Below are positions 9,658-17,962 of a DNA stretch of 64,000 nt, piece after piece. The notes under the pieces are model-generated. The model saw nothing but the letters and a program-made list of their open reading frames with translations. It did not search any database and was not told where the DNA came from. This DNA is from Clostridiales bacterium (GTDB lineage: Bacteria > Bacillota > Clostridia > Christensenellales > Aristaeellaceae): NCBI GenBank assembly GCA_015056365.1, contig SVGM01000001.1:186001-250000 (forward strand), given 5' to 3'. Numbering within the stretch: position 1 is the first letter of the stretch; each line of letters begins with the position of its first letter. Position numbers and translations under genes: made by a program.

Positions 9658-10316
9658 TGCATGCGCTCCTGCTTGACCTTCTTGTCGATCACGTGGCGGC
9701 GGGCCAGTTCACGGGTCACGTCTTCCAAGGAGATGCCCATGTGGATCATCAGCACCATGGCATGGTACACCAGATCGCCCAGCTCGTAGACGGTTTCTTC
9801 CTTGTCTTCCTTGGCACCGGCGATGAGCACCTCGGTGCATTCCTCACCCACCTTCTTGAGGATCTTATCCCGACCTTTTTCGAACAGGTAGGTGGTGTAG
9901 CTGCCTTCCACTGGATTGGTTTTACGGCCTTCAATCACCTTCATCAGGTCGCTGAGGGAGAAGGGACGATTGTTCTCGTCCTCGTAGCCCTCGTTGAAGA
10001 AGCAGCTCTCTGCGCCGGTATGACAAGCGGGGCCGGACTTTTTCACCTGCACCACCAGAGCGTCGTTGTCGCAATCGGAGGTGATGGAGACGATCTCCTG
10101 CACGTTGCCGCTGGTCTCGCCCTTGCGCCACAGGCACTTGCGGCTGCGGCTAAAGAAGCAGGTACGCTTTTCGGCAAGGCTGATGCGCAGGCTTTCCTCG
10201 TTCATATAGGCCAAAGTAAGCACCTCATGGGTGACATAATCCTGCACAATGGCGGGAATCAGGCCATTTTCATCAAACTTCAACGTGGCAATCCACTGGT
10301 TTTGCTGTTCGTTCAT
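9654..10316 (-). CDS. hisIE: Bifunctional phosphoribosyl-AMP cyclohydrolase / phosphoribosyl-ATP pyrophosphatase
   Basis: The 220-residue fusion has an N-terminal HisI domain: the zinc/metal motifs include [27 protein letters not shown] and [14 protein letters not shown]-terminal HisE domain (about residues 125-215) contains [20 protein letters not shown] and [14 protein letters not shown]. It carries out steps 2 and 3 of histidine synthesis. GGGAGGAAA precedes the ATG. It starts 29 nt after hisF, and overlaps hisJ by 4 nt. Confidence 0.96.
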   Translation of the reverse strand: MNEQQNQWIATLKFDENGLIPAIVQDYVTHEVLTLAYMNEESLRISLAEKRTCFFSRSRKCLWRKGETSGNVQEIVSITSDCDNDALVVQVKKSGPACHTGAESCFFNEGYEDENNRPFSLSDLMKVIEGRKTNPVEGSYTTYLFEKGRDKILKKVGEECTEVLIAGAKEDKEETVYELGDLVYHAMVLMIHMGISLEDVTRELARRHVIDKKVKQERMQ

Positions 10317-10345
10317 AATGGGTTTCCTCCCTTAATCAGTAAAGG

Positions 10346-11101
10346 TTAGATGCGCATGGGCACGCCCTGTTCCTTCAAATAGGCCTTCAAAGCGTTGATC
10401 TCCACTTCCTGAGAGTGGAAGATGGAAGCCGCCAGACCCGCATCCACGCAGGGCAGCTGGAACAGGGTGACAAAGTCCTCCATGCAGCCTGCGCCGCCGG
10501 AAGCGATGATGGGCAGGCGCACCACATCGCCAATGGCCTTGAGCATTTCCAGATCGAAACCCTTGCGCACGCCGTCGGTATCGATGGAATTGAGCACGAT
10601 CTCGCCTGCGCCGTGATCCTCTCCAAATTTTGCCCATTCGATGGCATCCCGGCCGGTATCCTCCCGGCCGCCACGGGCGAACACATGGAAAGAACCGTCC
10701 ACCCGCTTTACATCCATGCTCAGTACCACGCACTGGTCGCCGTACCGCTTGGCAGCGTTTTCGATCAGGCTGGGATCCCGCAGGGCGCCGCTGTTGACGC
10801 TGACCTTATCCGCGCCGCATTTCAGCACCCGGTCGAAATCGTCCACGGTGTTGATGCTGCCGCCCACCGTCAGGGGGATGAAAACCTCGGCGGCCACGGC
10901 CCGCAGGGCATCGGCGAACAGGGGGCGACCCTCGGCAGAGGCGGTGATGTCGTAAAACACCAGTTCATCCGCACCGGCCTGGTTGTAGAAACGGGCCAAG
11001 GTGACCGGGTCGCTCACGTCCCGCAGACCCGCAAAATTAACACCCTTGACCACGCGTCCGTTGCGCACGTCAAGGCAGGGAATGATTCGCTTAGTCAGCA
11101 T
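10346..11101 (-). CDS. hisF: Imidazole glycerol phosphate synthase, cyclase subunit
   Basis: The 251-residue (beta/alpha)8 barrel starts MLTKRIIPCLDVRNGRVVKG, the conserved HisF N-terminus with the catalytic Asp of CLDV. The second catalytic Asp is in NSIDTDG, and phosphate-binding segments include ASGGAG. With HisH it converts PRFAR and ammonia to IGP and AICAR. The ATG overlaps the hisA stop by 7 nt and has GAGGTGG just upstream. Confidence 0.97.
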   Translation of the reverse strand: MLTKRIIPCLDVRNGRVVKGVNFAGLRDVSDPVTLARFYNQAGADELVFYDITASAEGRPLFADALRAVAAEVFIPLTVGGSINTVDDFDRVLKCGADKVSVNSGALRDPSLIENAAKRYGDQCVVLSMDVKRVDGSFHVFARGGREDTGRDAIEWAKFGEDHGAGEIVLNSIDTDGVRKGFDLEMLKAIGDVVRLPIIASGGAGCMEDFVTLFQLPCVDAGLAASIFHSQEVEINALKAYLKEQGVPMRI

Positions 11102-11823
11102 GCTTCCACCTCACCTCTGGCTACGCCCAGTGCGCGGGACAGATCCAGTCTGCCCGCATAAAGAGCCTTGCCCAGAATCGCGCCGTATGCGCCCATCTGA
11201 CGCAGGGCGGCAATTTCCGCTTCCGTGGTCACGCCGCCGGAGGCAATCACCTGCAGCCCCTCGATGCGGCAGAGTTCTTCGTAGACAGCCAGATTGGTGC
11301 CTGAAAGCTCGCCATCCTTGCTGATATCGGTATAGATGACGGTTTTGACGCCCATATCCCGCAGTTCCTTGCAGAAATCCACGCCTGCAACACTGCTGGT
11401 TTCCAGCCAGCCGTGGGTAGCCACATAGCCATCCTTGGTATCCACGCCCACGGCGATCTTTGCGCCGAAAGCGTCCACCAGCTCCTTGAGCAAAGGGCGA
11501 TCCTTGATGGCCATGGTGCCCACGATGATACGGTCAACGCCCAGCGCCAGCGTGTCCTCCACGTTCTGACGGGTGCGCATACCGCCGCCCACCTCCACAT
11601 GGAGACCGGTCTTGCACAGCTCGGCGATCACGCCCCGGTTCATGGGGCTGCCGTCCTTGGCGCCGTCCAGATCCACCACATGGAGCTGGGTGGCCCCCGC
11701 GGCGAGGAAGCCTTCCGCCACTTTGCAGGGGTTATCGCCGTATACGGTCATGCGGTCGTAGTCGCCCTGACGCAGGCGAACCACCTGTCCGCCCCTGAGG
11801 TCAATGGCAGGTAAAATCAGCAT
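11095..11823 (-). CDS. hisA: ProFAR isomerase
   Basis: The 242-residue barrel begins MLILPAIDLRGGQVVRL, with the catalytic Asp in AIDL. A second catalytic Asp is in YTDISKDG, with phosphate-binding VGGGMR and ASGGV. It isomerises ProFAR to PRFAR, the HisF substrate. The start at 11823 follows AAAGGAGGGC. A longer in-frame extension exists but overlaps hisH heavily and is not conserved. It overlaps hisH by 7 nt. Confidence 0.96.
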   Translation of the reverse strand: MLILPAIDLRGGQVVRLRQGDYDRMTVYGDNPCKVAEGFLAAGATQLHVVDLDGAKDGSPMNRGVIAELCKTGLHVEVGGGMRTRQNVEDTLALGVDRIIVGTMAIKDRPLLKELVDAFGAKIAVGVDTKDGYVATHGWLETSSVAGVDFCKELRDMGVKTVIYTDISKDGELSGTNLAVYEELCRIEGLQVIASGGVTTEAEIAALRQMGAYGAILGKALYAGRLDLSRALGVARGEVEAC

Positions 11824-12443
11824 ACCGTGCCCTCCTTTGCGAATGACGCAAGCATTTGAAGCCCGATCTCGCCGCTCTTTTCCGGGTGGAACTGCGTGCC
11901 GCATACGTTGCCGCAGCGCACTGCACCGGGCACAGTCACGCCGCCGTATTCAGAGGTGGCGACCCATGCGGCTTCGCAGTCGGTGGCATAGAAGGAATGC
12001 ACATAATATACGTGCGCGCCTTCCTTGATGCCTGTCAGCAGCACGTCCTGCGGCTGATGGAAGGTGAGGCTGTTCCAGCCCATGTGGGGTACCTTCATGC
12101 CCTCAGGCAGCACGGGGGCCAGCGGCATCACCTTGCCGGGAATCAGCCCCAGACCCTGATGGCAGCCGTATTCGTGGCTTTCGTCAAACAGGAGCTGCAT
12201 GCCAAGGCAGATACCCATCAAAGGCTTGCCAGCAGCAGCCAGTTCCTTGAGCAAAGTATCCAACCCCAGTTCTTTAAGCTTGGCGGCAGCATCGCCGAAT
12301 GCACCCACGCCGGGCAGAATGATCTTATCCGCAGCCCGGAGCACATTTTCATCACGGGTGACCACGCTCTGTGCGCCGATATGCTTAAGGGAGCAATTCA
12401 GAGAATACAGATTGCCTACGCCGTAATCTACCACTGCGATCAT
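11817..12443 (-). CDS. hisH: Imidazole glycerol phosphate synthase, glutaminase subunit
   Basis: The protein (208 aa) is a class I glutamine amidotransferase. It has the nucleophile elbow MGICLGMQLLF, GLGLIPGKV, and the His-Glu pair in GTQFHPEKSG. It supplies ammonia to HisF. It overlaps hisB by 4 nt (ATGA) and has GGGAGGAGA upstream. Confidence 0.97.
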   Translation of the reverse strand: MIAVVDYGVGNLYSLNCSLKHIGAQSVVTRDENVLRAADKIILPGVGAFGDAAAKLKELGLDTLLKELAAAGKPLMGICLGMQLLFDESHEYGCHQGLGLIPGKVMPLAPVLPEGMKVPHMGWNSLTFHQPQDVLLTGIKEGAHVYYVHSFYATDCEAAWVATSEYGGVTVPGAVRCGNVCGTQFHPEKSGEIGLQMLASFAKEGTVC

Positions 12444-13042
12444 GCGTTGTCTCCTCCCAGCGTTCCCTTAGTGGAGGGGATCTCCCCGGCAAAGTCAGGA
12501 TCGATGGACACAGCCTGCCGTATGGCGCAGCCGAAGCCCTTGAAAATCGCCTCGATGATGTGGTGGGTGTTCTCTCCCGCCAGCACCTTGATGTGCAGGG
12601 TCACCTGAGCCGCCCGGACGAAGGCAAGGAAGAATTCCTTCACCAACTCGGTATCAAAGGTGCCCACTTTCTGCGCAGGCATAACTGCGTCAAAACCAAG
12701 ACAACCACGGCCGCTCAGGTCTACAGCGATCAGCGCAAGAGATTCGTCCATGGGCAAAAGCCACTGGCCATAGCGGCATACGCCCCGCTTATCGCCCAGC
12801 GCCTTGTGGAATGCCTCGCCCAGCGCAATGCCGATGTCCTCCACGGTGTGGTGGTCGTCCACATAGGTGTCGCCCTTGCAGGTGACGGACAAATCCAGTC
12901 GACCATGGCGGCTGAACAACGCCAGCATGTGGTCAAGGAATCCGCAGCCGGTGTTCACTTCATAGTTGCCCACGCCGTCCACGTTCAGCTTGAGGACGAT
13001 ATCCGTTTCAGAGGTTTTGCGGTTGATGGCTGCCTCTCTCAT
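12440..13042 (-). CDS. hisB: Imidazoleglycerol-phosphate dehydratase
   Basis: The 200-residue protein is the monofunctional dehydratase, without the phosphatase domain found in enteric HisB. The metal-binding motifs are seen in GFLDHMLALFSRHG, DDHHTVEDIGIALG and GENTHHIIEAIFKGF. It makes imidazole acetol phosphate. It starts within the last codons of hisC (4-nt overlap) after AAGGAGGC. Confidence 0.97.
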   Translation of the reverse strand: MREAAINRKTSETDIVLKLNVDGVGNYEVNTGCGFLDHMLALFSRHGRLDLSVTCKGDTYVDDHHTVEDIGIALGEAFHKALGDKRGVCRYGQWLLPMDESLALIAVDLSGRGCLGFDAVMPAQKVGTFDTELVKEFFLAFVRAAQVTLHIKVLAGENTHHIIEAIFKGFGCAIRQAVSIDPDFAGEIPSTKGTLGGDNA

Positions 13043-14109
13043 GGGTTTGCCTCCTTCAAAATCTCCCGGGTCTTGCTCAGGAGCACGGCCATTTCTTCAT
13101 CGGTGCCGATGGTGATACGCACATAGGGGCTGAGGCGCTCGGTGCCGAAATAGCGAACCAGTACGCCCCGCTCCTTGAGCTGTTCGTAGTATTCCTTGCC
13201 GCTGATGCCGGGCGGTGCGGCAAAGAGGAAGTTGGTACTGCTTTCCGTCAGGGTGAAGCCAAGCGCTATCAGGGCTTTGGCGGTCTCCTGCCGGGTCTTC
13301 ATGATCCTCTGGCAGCAGTCCTCAAAATAGGCGGTGTCCTTCATGGCTTCCACACCTGCCAGCATGCTCAGCCGGTTGATGTTGTAGGGATGGAAACTGT
13401 TGCGCACCCGTTCCAGATCATCGATCAAAGCCGGATTGCCCATGGCATAGCCGATGCGGGCGCCCGCCAGCGACCGGCTCTTGCTGAAGGTGCGCACCAC
13501 CAGCAGGTTGGGGTAGCGATCGATCAGGGAAAGCGCGGACTCGCCGCCAAAATCCACATAGGCTTCGTCCACCAGCACCACATGCTCCGGGTTGAAAGCC
13601 ACGATGCGCTCCACCTCAGAAAGAGGTAGCGCAATGGCCGTGGGCGCATTGGGATTGGCGAAGACCACCATAGAGCCTGCTGAGCAGAACTTCTCTACAG
13701 GAAGAGAAAAGTCCTCTCTGAGGGGGATCACCTTGGGCGGCACCTGAAACAGCTGGGCAAACACCTTGTAAAAGCCATAGCTGATATCCGGAATGGTCAC
13801 CGGGTGCGACCCATCCGCATAGGCGAGGAAAGCAAAGCCCAGCGCCTCGTCGGAGCCGTTGGTGACAAACACATTTTCCGGCTTGATGGCGTAGCAGTCC
13901 GCTATGGCCTGCTTCAGCGGAGCAATAGTGGGGTCGGAATACAACTTCAACTGGCTCACCGCCTCCCGGGTGATGGCATCCATCACCCCGGGAGCAGGCG
14001 GGTAGGGGTTTTCGTTGGTATTGAGCTTGATATAGCGCTTATCCTGCGGCTGCTCCCCCGGCACATAGGGGTCGAGGGCAGAGAGAGCAGGTCTGAGAAA
14101 CTGGCTCAT
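13039..14109 (-). CDS. hisC: Histidinol-phosphate aminotransferase
   Basis: The 356-residue fold-type I PLP enzyme starts with LSALDPYVPGEQ. It has NTNENPYPP, VTNGSDEALGFAF, VVFANPNAPTA, LVDEAYVDFG, the Schiff-base lysine in RTFSKSRSLAGARIGY, and the C-terminal VRITIG. It transaminates imidazole acetol phosphate to histidinol phosphate. There is a 4-nt gap after hisD. Confidence 0.96.
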   Translation of the reverse strand: MSQFLRPALSALDPYVPGEQPQDKRYIKLNTNENPYPPAPGVMDAITREAVSQLKLYSDPTIAPLKQAIADCYAIKPENVFVTNGSDEALGFAFLAYADGSHPVTIPDISYGFYKVFAQLFQVPPKVIPLREDFSLPVEKFCSAGSMVVFANPNAPTAIALPLSEVERIVAFNPEHVVLVDEAYVDFGGESALSLIDRYPNLLVVRTFSKSRSLAGARIGYAMGNPALIDDLERVRNSFHPYNINRLSMLAGVEAMKDTAYFEDCCQRIMKTRQETAKALIALGFTLTESSTNFLFAAPPGISGKEYYEQLKERGVLVRYFGTERLSPYVRITIGTDEEMAVLLSKTREILKEANP

Positions 14110-14113
14110 GTTC

Positions 14114-15397
14114 TTACTCCTTCACACGGACACGCACGGCATTGGCGTGTGCGCCCAAACCCTCGCGCTCGGCAAAGCGCATCACGTCCTCCGCCACATC
14201 CTGCAAAGCCTCGCGGGTGTAGTAGATGTAGCTGGAACGGCGGCAGAAGTCATCCACGCCAAGGGGCGAAGAATAACGGGCGGTGCCGCTGGTGGGCAAA
14301 GTGTGGTTGGGGCCGGCCAGATAATCGCCCAGAGGTTCGGGGCAGTTGCGGCCAAGGAAGATGCTGCCGGCATTGTTCAAAAGGGGCAGAAGACCGAAGG
14401 GGTCGTCCACGCTCACTTCCAGGTGTTCGGGAGCGATCTCGTCAGCCACCTTTGCGGCGGTTTCAAGGCTGTCCACAATGATGATGCGACCGTTTTCCTC
14501 GATGGAGGTACGGGCGATTTCCTCACGGGGCAGGAGGCTCAGCTGACGCTCCACCTCTGCCTGTACGGCAAAGGCCAGCTTTTCGCTGGTGGTGGCCAGC
14601 CATGCAGAAGCCAGTTTGTCGTGCTCGGCCTGAGACAGCAGGTCGGCAGCCACGTGGGTAGGGTTGCTCTTTTCATCGGCGATGACCATGATCTCGCTGG
14701 GGCCGGCGACCATATCCACATCGATGAGGCCCTGCGCATAGCACAGCTGCTTAGCGGTAGCCACGAAGATGTTGCCGGGGCCCACGATCTTGTCCACCTT
14801 GGGCACGGACTCGGTGCCGTAAGCCAGAGCCGCCACGGCCTGTGCGCCGCCCAGCTTGACGATGGTGCGCACGCCTGCGATCTTCGCAGCAGCGAGGATA
14901 ACGGCAGGCACATTGCCTTCCTTGTCAGGGGGCGTGGTCATGACGATGTTTTCAACACCGGCGATCTTGGCAGGGATGGCGTCCATCAGCACGGAGCTGG
15001 GATAGCGAGCGGTGCCGCCGGGCACATACAGGCCCACGCTCTTGAGGGGCAGCACTCGCTGGCCCACTACCACGCCAGCCTTGGGGGTATCCACAAAGCC
15101 GGTGCGCTTCTGCTGCTGGTGGAAGCGCTCAATGTTGGCGGCTGCCAGTTCCATGGTGGCGATCAGCTCAGGCTCCACGGCCTGATAGGCGGCTTCCACT
15201 TCCGCATCGGTGACTAGCAAGGTATCCGGGCGCACGCCGTCAAACTTTTCGCAGTAGTCCAGAACAGCCTTGTCGCCGCCCTTGCGAATGGTTTCCAAAA
15301 TCTCGCTGACGATAGCGGTTACGTCCTTCTTGGTTTCCTCGGCGCGGTTGAGCAGTTCGGCAGCCCGCTGACCGTTGTATCTCATAATCTTCATCAT
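14114..15397 (-). CDS. hisD: Histidinol dehydrogenase
   Basis: This 427-residue enzyme carries the HisD signatures: YVPGGTARYPSSVLM, KIVGPGNIFVATAK, DMVAGPSEIMVIADE, LLSQAEHDK, and the C-terminal NHTLPTSGTARYSSPLGVDDF. It uses zinc and two NAD+ to oxidise histidinol to histidine. The ATG overlaps the hisG stop (ATGA). Confidence 0.97.
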   Translation of the reverse strand: MMKIMRYNGQRAAELLNRAEETKKDVTAIVSEILETIRKGGDKAVLDYCEKFDGVRPDTLLVTDAEVEAAYQAVEPELIATMELAAANIERFHQQQKRTGFVDTPKAGVVVGQRVLPLKSVGLYVPGGTARYPSSVLMDAIPAKIAGVENIVMTTPPDKEGNVPAVILAAAKIAGVRTIVKLGGAQAVAALAYGTESVPKVDKIVGPGNIFVATAKQLCYAQGLIDVDMVAGPSEIMVIADEKSNPTHVAADLLSQAEHDKLASAWLATTSEKLAFAVQAEVERQLSLLPREEIARTSIEENGRIIIVDSLETAAKVADEIAPEHLEVSVDDPFGLLPLLNNAGSIFLGRNCPEPLGDYLAGPNHTLPTSGTARYSSPLGVDDFCRRSSYIYYTREALQDVAEDVMRFAEREGLGAHANAVRVRVKE

Positions 15398-16035
15398 TTC
15401 TTTTCACCTGCTTTTTCCATAATCACTGCCGCCAGCTTTTCCTGAATATCCCGGATCTGAGCTTCCTTGAACTTCATGGAAGCCTTGTTGGCGATAAACC
15501 GGGCGCTGATGGGCAAAATCTCCCGGCGAACATCCAACCCGTTCTGCTTAAGGGTGGTGCCGGTCTCCACGATATCCACGATCACATCGCTTAGCCCAAG
15601 AATGGGTGCCAGTTCGATGGAGCCGTTCAGCTTGATCACTTCGATTTCCCGACAAATGCTGGCATAGTACTGCTTGGCAATGCGGGGATACTTGGTGGCT
15701 ACGCGCAGGGGACGGTGTCGGTTCTCCTGAAAATCAACCGGAGCGGCTTCCGCCATGCGGCACTTGCCAAAGCCCAGATCCAGCAGCTCGTACACGTCAT
15801 TGCCGCCTTCCAGCAGCACGTCCTTGCCAACCACGCCGATGTCGGCTGCGCCGTGCTCTACATAAATGGCTACATCAGAGGGCTTCACCAGCAGATAGCT
15901 GACCTCGCCGTCCGGGTCTCGCAAAACCAGCTTGCGGTCGCCATCCTCCATGGCGCGGCAGTCATAGCCGATCTCCTTAAACAGGTTGTATACCTTATCG
16001 CCCAGTCGTCCCTTGGGCAGGGCAACGTTCAACAT
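15394..16035 (-). CDS. hisG: ATP phosphoribosyltransferase, short form
   Basis: The 213-residue protein starts LNVALPKGRL and has the PRPP-binding segment DVIVDIVETGTTLKQNGL. It lacks the C-terminal regulatory domain of long-form HisG, so it needs HisZ, which is encoded immediately upstream (1-nt gap). The start at 16035 matches the conserved N-terminus; an 18-residue upstream extension lies inside hisZ. It catalyses the committed step of the pathway. Confidence 0.95.
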   Translation of the reverse strand: MLNVALPKGRLGDKVYNLFKEIGYDCRAMEDGDRKLVLRDPDGEVSYLLVKPSDVAIYVEHGAADIGVVGKDVLLEGGNDVYELLDLGFGKCRMAEAAPVDFQENRHRPLRVATKYPRIAKQYYASICREIEVIKLNGSIELAPILGLSDVIVDIVETGTTLKQNGLDVRREILPISARFIANKASMKFKEAQIRDIQEKLAAVIMEKAGEKK

Positions 16036-16036
16036 C

Positions 16037-17152
16037 TCACTCCACCTCCACAAAACGCTCGCCGTCAAAACGGCAATGGCGGTACGCATACACCTGAGGC
16101 GCTTCGCCGCAGGTGGCCAGCACCCTGAGGCCCAGTTCCCGCATCCGCTTCACAGCCGTCAGCACCTTAGCCGCGTCATCCTCCGGCGCGTACTGCGCCA
16201 GCACATCTACTTCATCCCGGCTGGGCAGCGTGGCCAGGCTGTTGAGTTCATCCAGATACAGCGCAAAGCCGAACCCGTCCGCATCCTTGCCCATCTTGGC
16301 CATCAGATGATCATAGCGGCCGCCGCTGAGCACGGCGCGGGGCGCGCCTTCCACATAGCCGCGGAACACCAGGCCATTGTAGTAGTCCAGATCGTTGGCA
16401 ATGGAGAAATCCAGCCGCACATGGCTTTCCATGCCCAGCGCACGCAGGTCGCTGTACAGCTGGGACAGTTCCTCCACGGCCTTGCGGGAGGCTTCGCCCA
16501 GGGTCAGTTGAGCCGCCTTTTCCAGCATCTCTTCCACCGTGCCCGAGATGGTCAGCAAAGCAGCGAAACGCTCCACCGTATCCGTGCCCAGCCCCTTGGC
16601 GGTGAGCATCGCGCGCAGCTCGTGCACGTTCTTCTGGCGGATCAGGCGGAAGGCCTCCTCACGGGCTTCGCCGTCCAGGCCGCAGTCGTTCATCAGGCCT
16701 GCAGTCAGCCCCATATGGCTGATGTCCATCACGTATTCCCGACCGATCATGCGAAGGCTTTCCAGCGCCAGCCACATCACCTCGCCGGTGGCGCAGCGGT
16801 CGATATTCCCCAGATATTCCACGCCGATCTGCTCAATCTCCTTGAACTCATGATCGGTAGGCGAAGCCCGGTAGACGCTTTCGTGATAATACAACTTCTC
16901 AACGCATTCACGTCCACGGCGGGCGTGCTTGACAATAGACAGGGTCACGTCCGGCTTGAGGGCCATCAGCTTACCGTTTCCATCGGTAAAGCTGAGCACC
17001 TGCTCGCTGGTGAGGAAGCTCTTGTTTTCAAGATAGAGCGCATATTCCTCAAAGCGGCGCATGGGGAAACGGACGCATCCATGGCCCTGGTACAGCTCCC
17101 TGAGCAGCAGTACCAGTCGTTCCTGTTCGCTGAGAATGTTCATGGTGTTCAT
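16037..17152 (-). CDS. hisZ: ATP phosphoribosyltransferase regulatory subunit
   Basis: The 371-residue protein is a histidyl-tRNA synthetase catalytic-core paralogue without an anticodon-binding domain. Seen are LKPDVTLSIVKH (motif 2 region), FKEIEQIGVEYLG, DFSIANDLDYYNGLVFRGYV and LSGGRYDHLM. In the short HisG-HisZ complex it confers activity and histidine feedback. It is the first gene of the his operon. The ATG at 17152 follows AAGGAGGA with 7-nt spacing. Confidence 0.94.
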   Translation of the reverse strand: MNTMNILSEQERLVLLLRELYQGHGCVRFPMRRFEEYALYLENKSFLTSEQVLSFTDGNGKLMALKPDVTLSIVKHARRGRECVEKLYYHESVYRASPTDHEFKEIEQIGVEYLGNIDRCATGEVMWLALESLRMIGREYVMDISHMGLTAGLMNDCGLDGEAREEAFRLIRQKNVHELRAMLTAKGLGTDTVERFAALLTISGTVEEMLEKAAQLTLGEASRKAVEELSQLYSDLRALGMESHVRLDFSIANDLDYYNGLVFRGYVEGAPRAVLSGGRYDHLMAKMGKDADGFGFALYLDELNSLATLPSRDEVDVLAQYAPEDDAAKVLTAVKRMRELGLRVLATCGEAPQVYAYRHCRFDGERFVEVE

Positions 17153-17199
17153 TCAGGTTCCTCCTTGTGGTTACCGCCTGCCCCTGCAGGCATGGGGTG

Positions 17200-17228
17200 A
17201 TCTTAGCACACTTTATCGCTTTAGTCAA
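17200..17228 (-). promoter_or_regulatory. Promoter of the his operon
   Basis: On the minus strand TTGACT (17223-17228) and TAAGAT (17200-17205) are separated by exactly 17 nt, giving a leader of only ~40 nt before hisZ. That is too short for a T-box or His-leader attenuator, so regulation is more likely by enzyme feedback or a repressor. Confidence 0.75.
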
Positions 17229-17257
17229 GTAAATCGCTAAAACATTCTGTACCCATC

Positions 17258-17285
17258 TTGCTTTTTTTCCACGTTATACTATAAT
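17258..17285 (+). promoter_or_regulatory. Promoter of mscL
   Basis: TTGCTT (17258-17263) and a perfect TATAAT (17280-17285) are 16 nt apart, divergent from the his promoter. A 9-bp inverted repeat (17243-17251 and 17285-17293) brackets the promoter. Confidence 0.65.
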
Positions 17286-17339
17286 ACAGAATGGATAACC
17301 AATCAACCAAAGTACAGCGGAAAGGCAGGGACTTTTTCC

Positions 17340-17810
17340 ATGAAAAAGTTGTTCAACGAGTTCAAAAATTTCTGTTCCAAGGGTAACATTCTCGAGCTGG
17401 CAACCGGTGTGATGATCGGCGGCGCTTTCTCTTCCATCGTTACCTCTCTGGTCAACGATATGCTTATGCCTGTGATCGGTCTGCTGACCGGCGGCGTCGA
17501 CCTGAGCGGTCTGTTCATCCCGCTGGACTTCCAGTTTGACCAGTACGCCACCATCGACGCGGCCAAGGCTGCCGGCGTGGGCACGCTGAACTACGGTGCT
17601 TTCCTGCAGGCCATCTTCAACTTCCTGATCATCGCCTTCTGCATTTTCATGCTGGTGAAGGCCATGGCCAAGCTGATGCCCAAGAAGGAAGAAGAACCCA
17701 AGAAGGAAGACCGCAAGTGCCCCTACTGCAAAATGGTCATCGATGACGAAGCCGTCAAGTGCCCCCACTGCGCCAGCGAACTGCCCGTGGCAGAAACCGC
17801 CGAAGCGTAA
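17340..17810 (+). CDS. mscL: Large-conductance mechanosensitive channel with zinc-ribbon tail
   Basis: Residues 1-110 form a normal MscL: the N-terminal helix (LFNEFKNFCSKGNILELATGVMIGGAF), two membrane helices and a periplasmic loop. The channel relieves turgor on osmotic downshock. The protein is 156 aa, and the usual C-terminal helix is replaced by a charged KKEEEPKKED linker. A rubredoxin-like zinc ribbon follows, with C127-x2-C130 and C141-x2-C144. The start follows a GGCAGG-like ribosome site. A strong terminator ends the transcript. Confidence 0.93.
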   Translation: MKKLFNEFKNFCSKGNILELATGVMIGGAFSSIVTSLVNDMLMPVIGLLTGGVDLSGLFIPLDFQFDQYATIDAAKAAGVGTLNYGAFLQAIFNFLIIAFCIFMLVKAMAKLMPKKEEEPKKEDRKCPYCKMVIDDEAVKCPHCASELPVAETAEA

Positions 17811-17830
17811 TTCTCATTTCTGCTTTCTCC

Positions 17831-17861
17831 CGCCATCCAGCAAGGATGGCGTTTTTTTTTG
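17831..17861 (+). terminator. Terminator after mscL
   Basis: An 8-bp perfect stem (CGCCATCC at 17831-17838 with GGATGGCG at 17844-17851) is followed by ten T residues. Confidence 0.9.
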
Positions 17862-17876
17862 TCCTTTGAGCGAGAA

Positions 17877-17905
17877 TTGTCAACCGGCCGATCCCATGCT
17901 ATAAT
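17877..17905 (+). promoter_or_regulatory. Promoter for the zinc-ribbon/TPM gene pair
   Basis: TTGTCA (17877-17882) and TATAAT (17900-17905) are 17 nt apart. The site is about 57 nt upstream of the ATG at 17963. Confidence 0.75.
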
Positions 17906-17962
17906 ATTGGTATCCAAGGATTCCATATCCTTTGTACGCAGAGAGATGAACGAGGTGAAAGC

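Noticed and set aside
17153..17260. T-box or histidine leader upstream of hisZ
   Set aside because: Only about 40 nt separate the predicted transcription start from hisZ, with no T-box motif, His-codon run or terminator hairpin.
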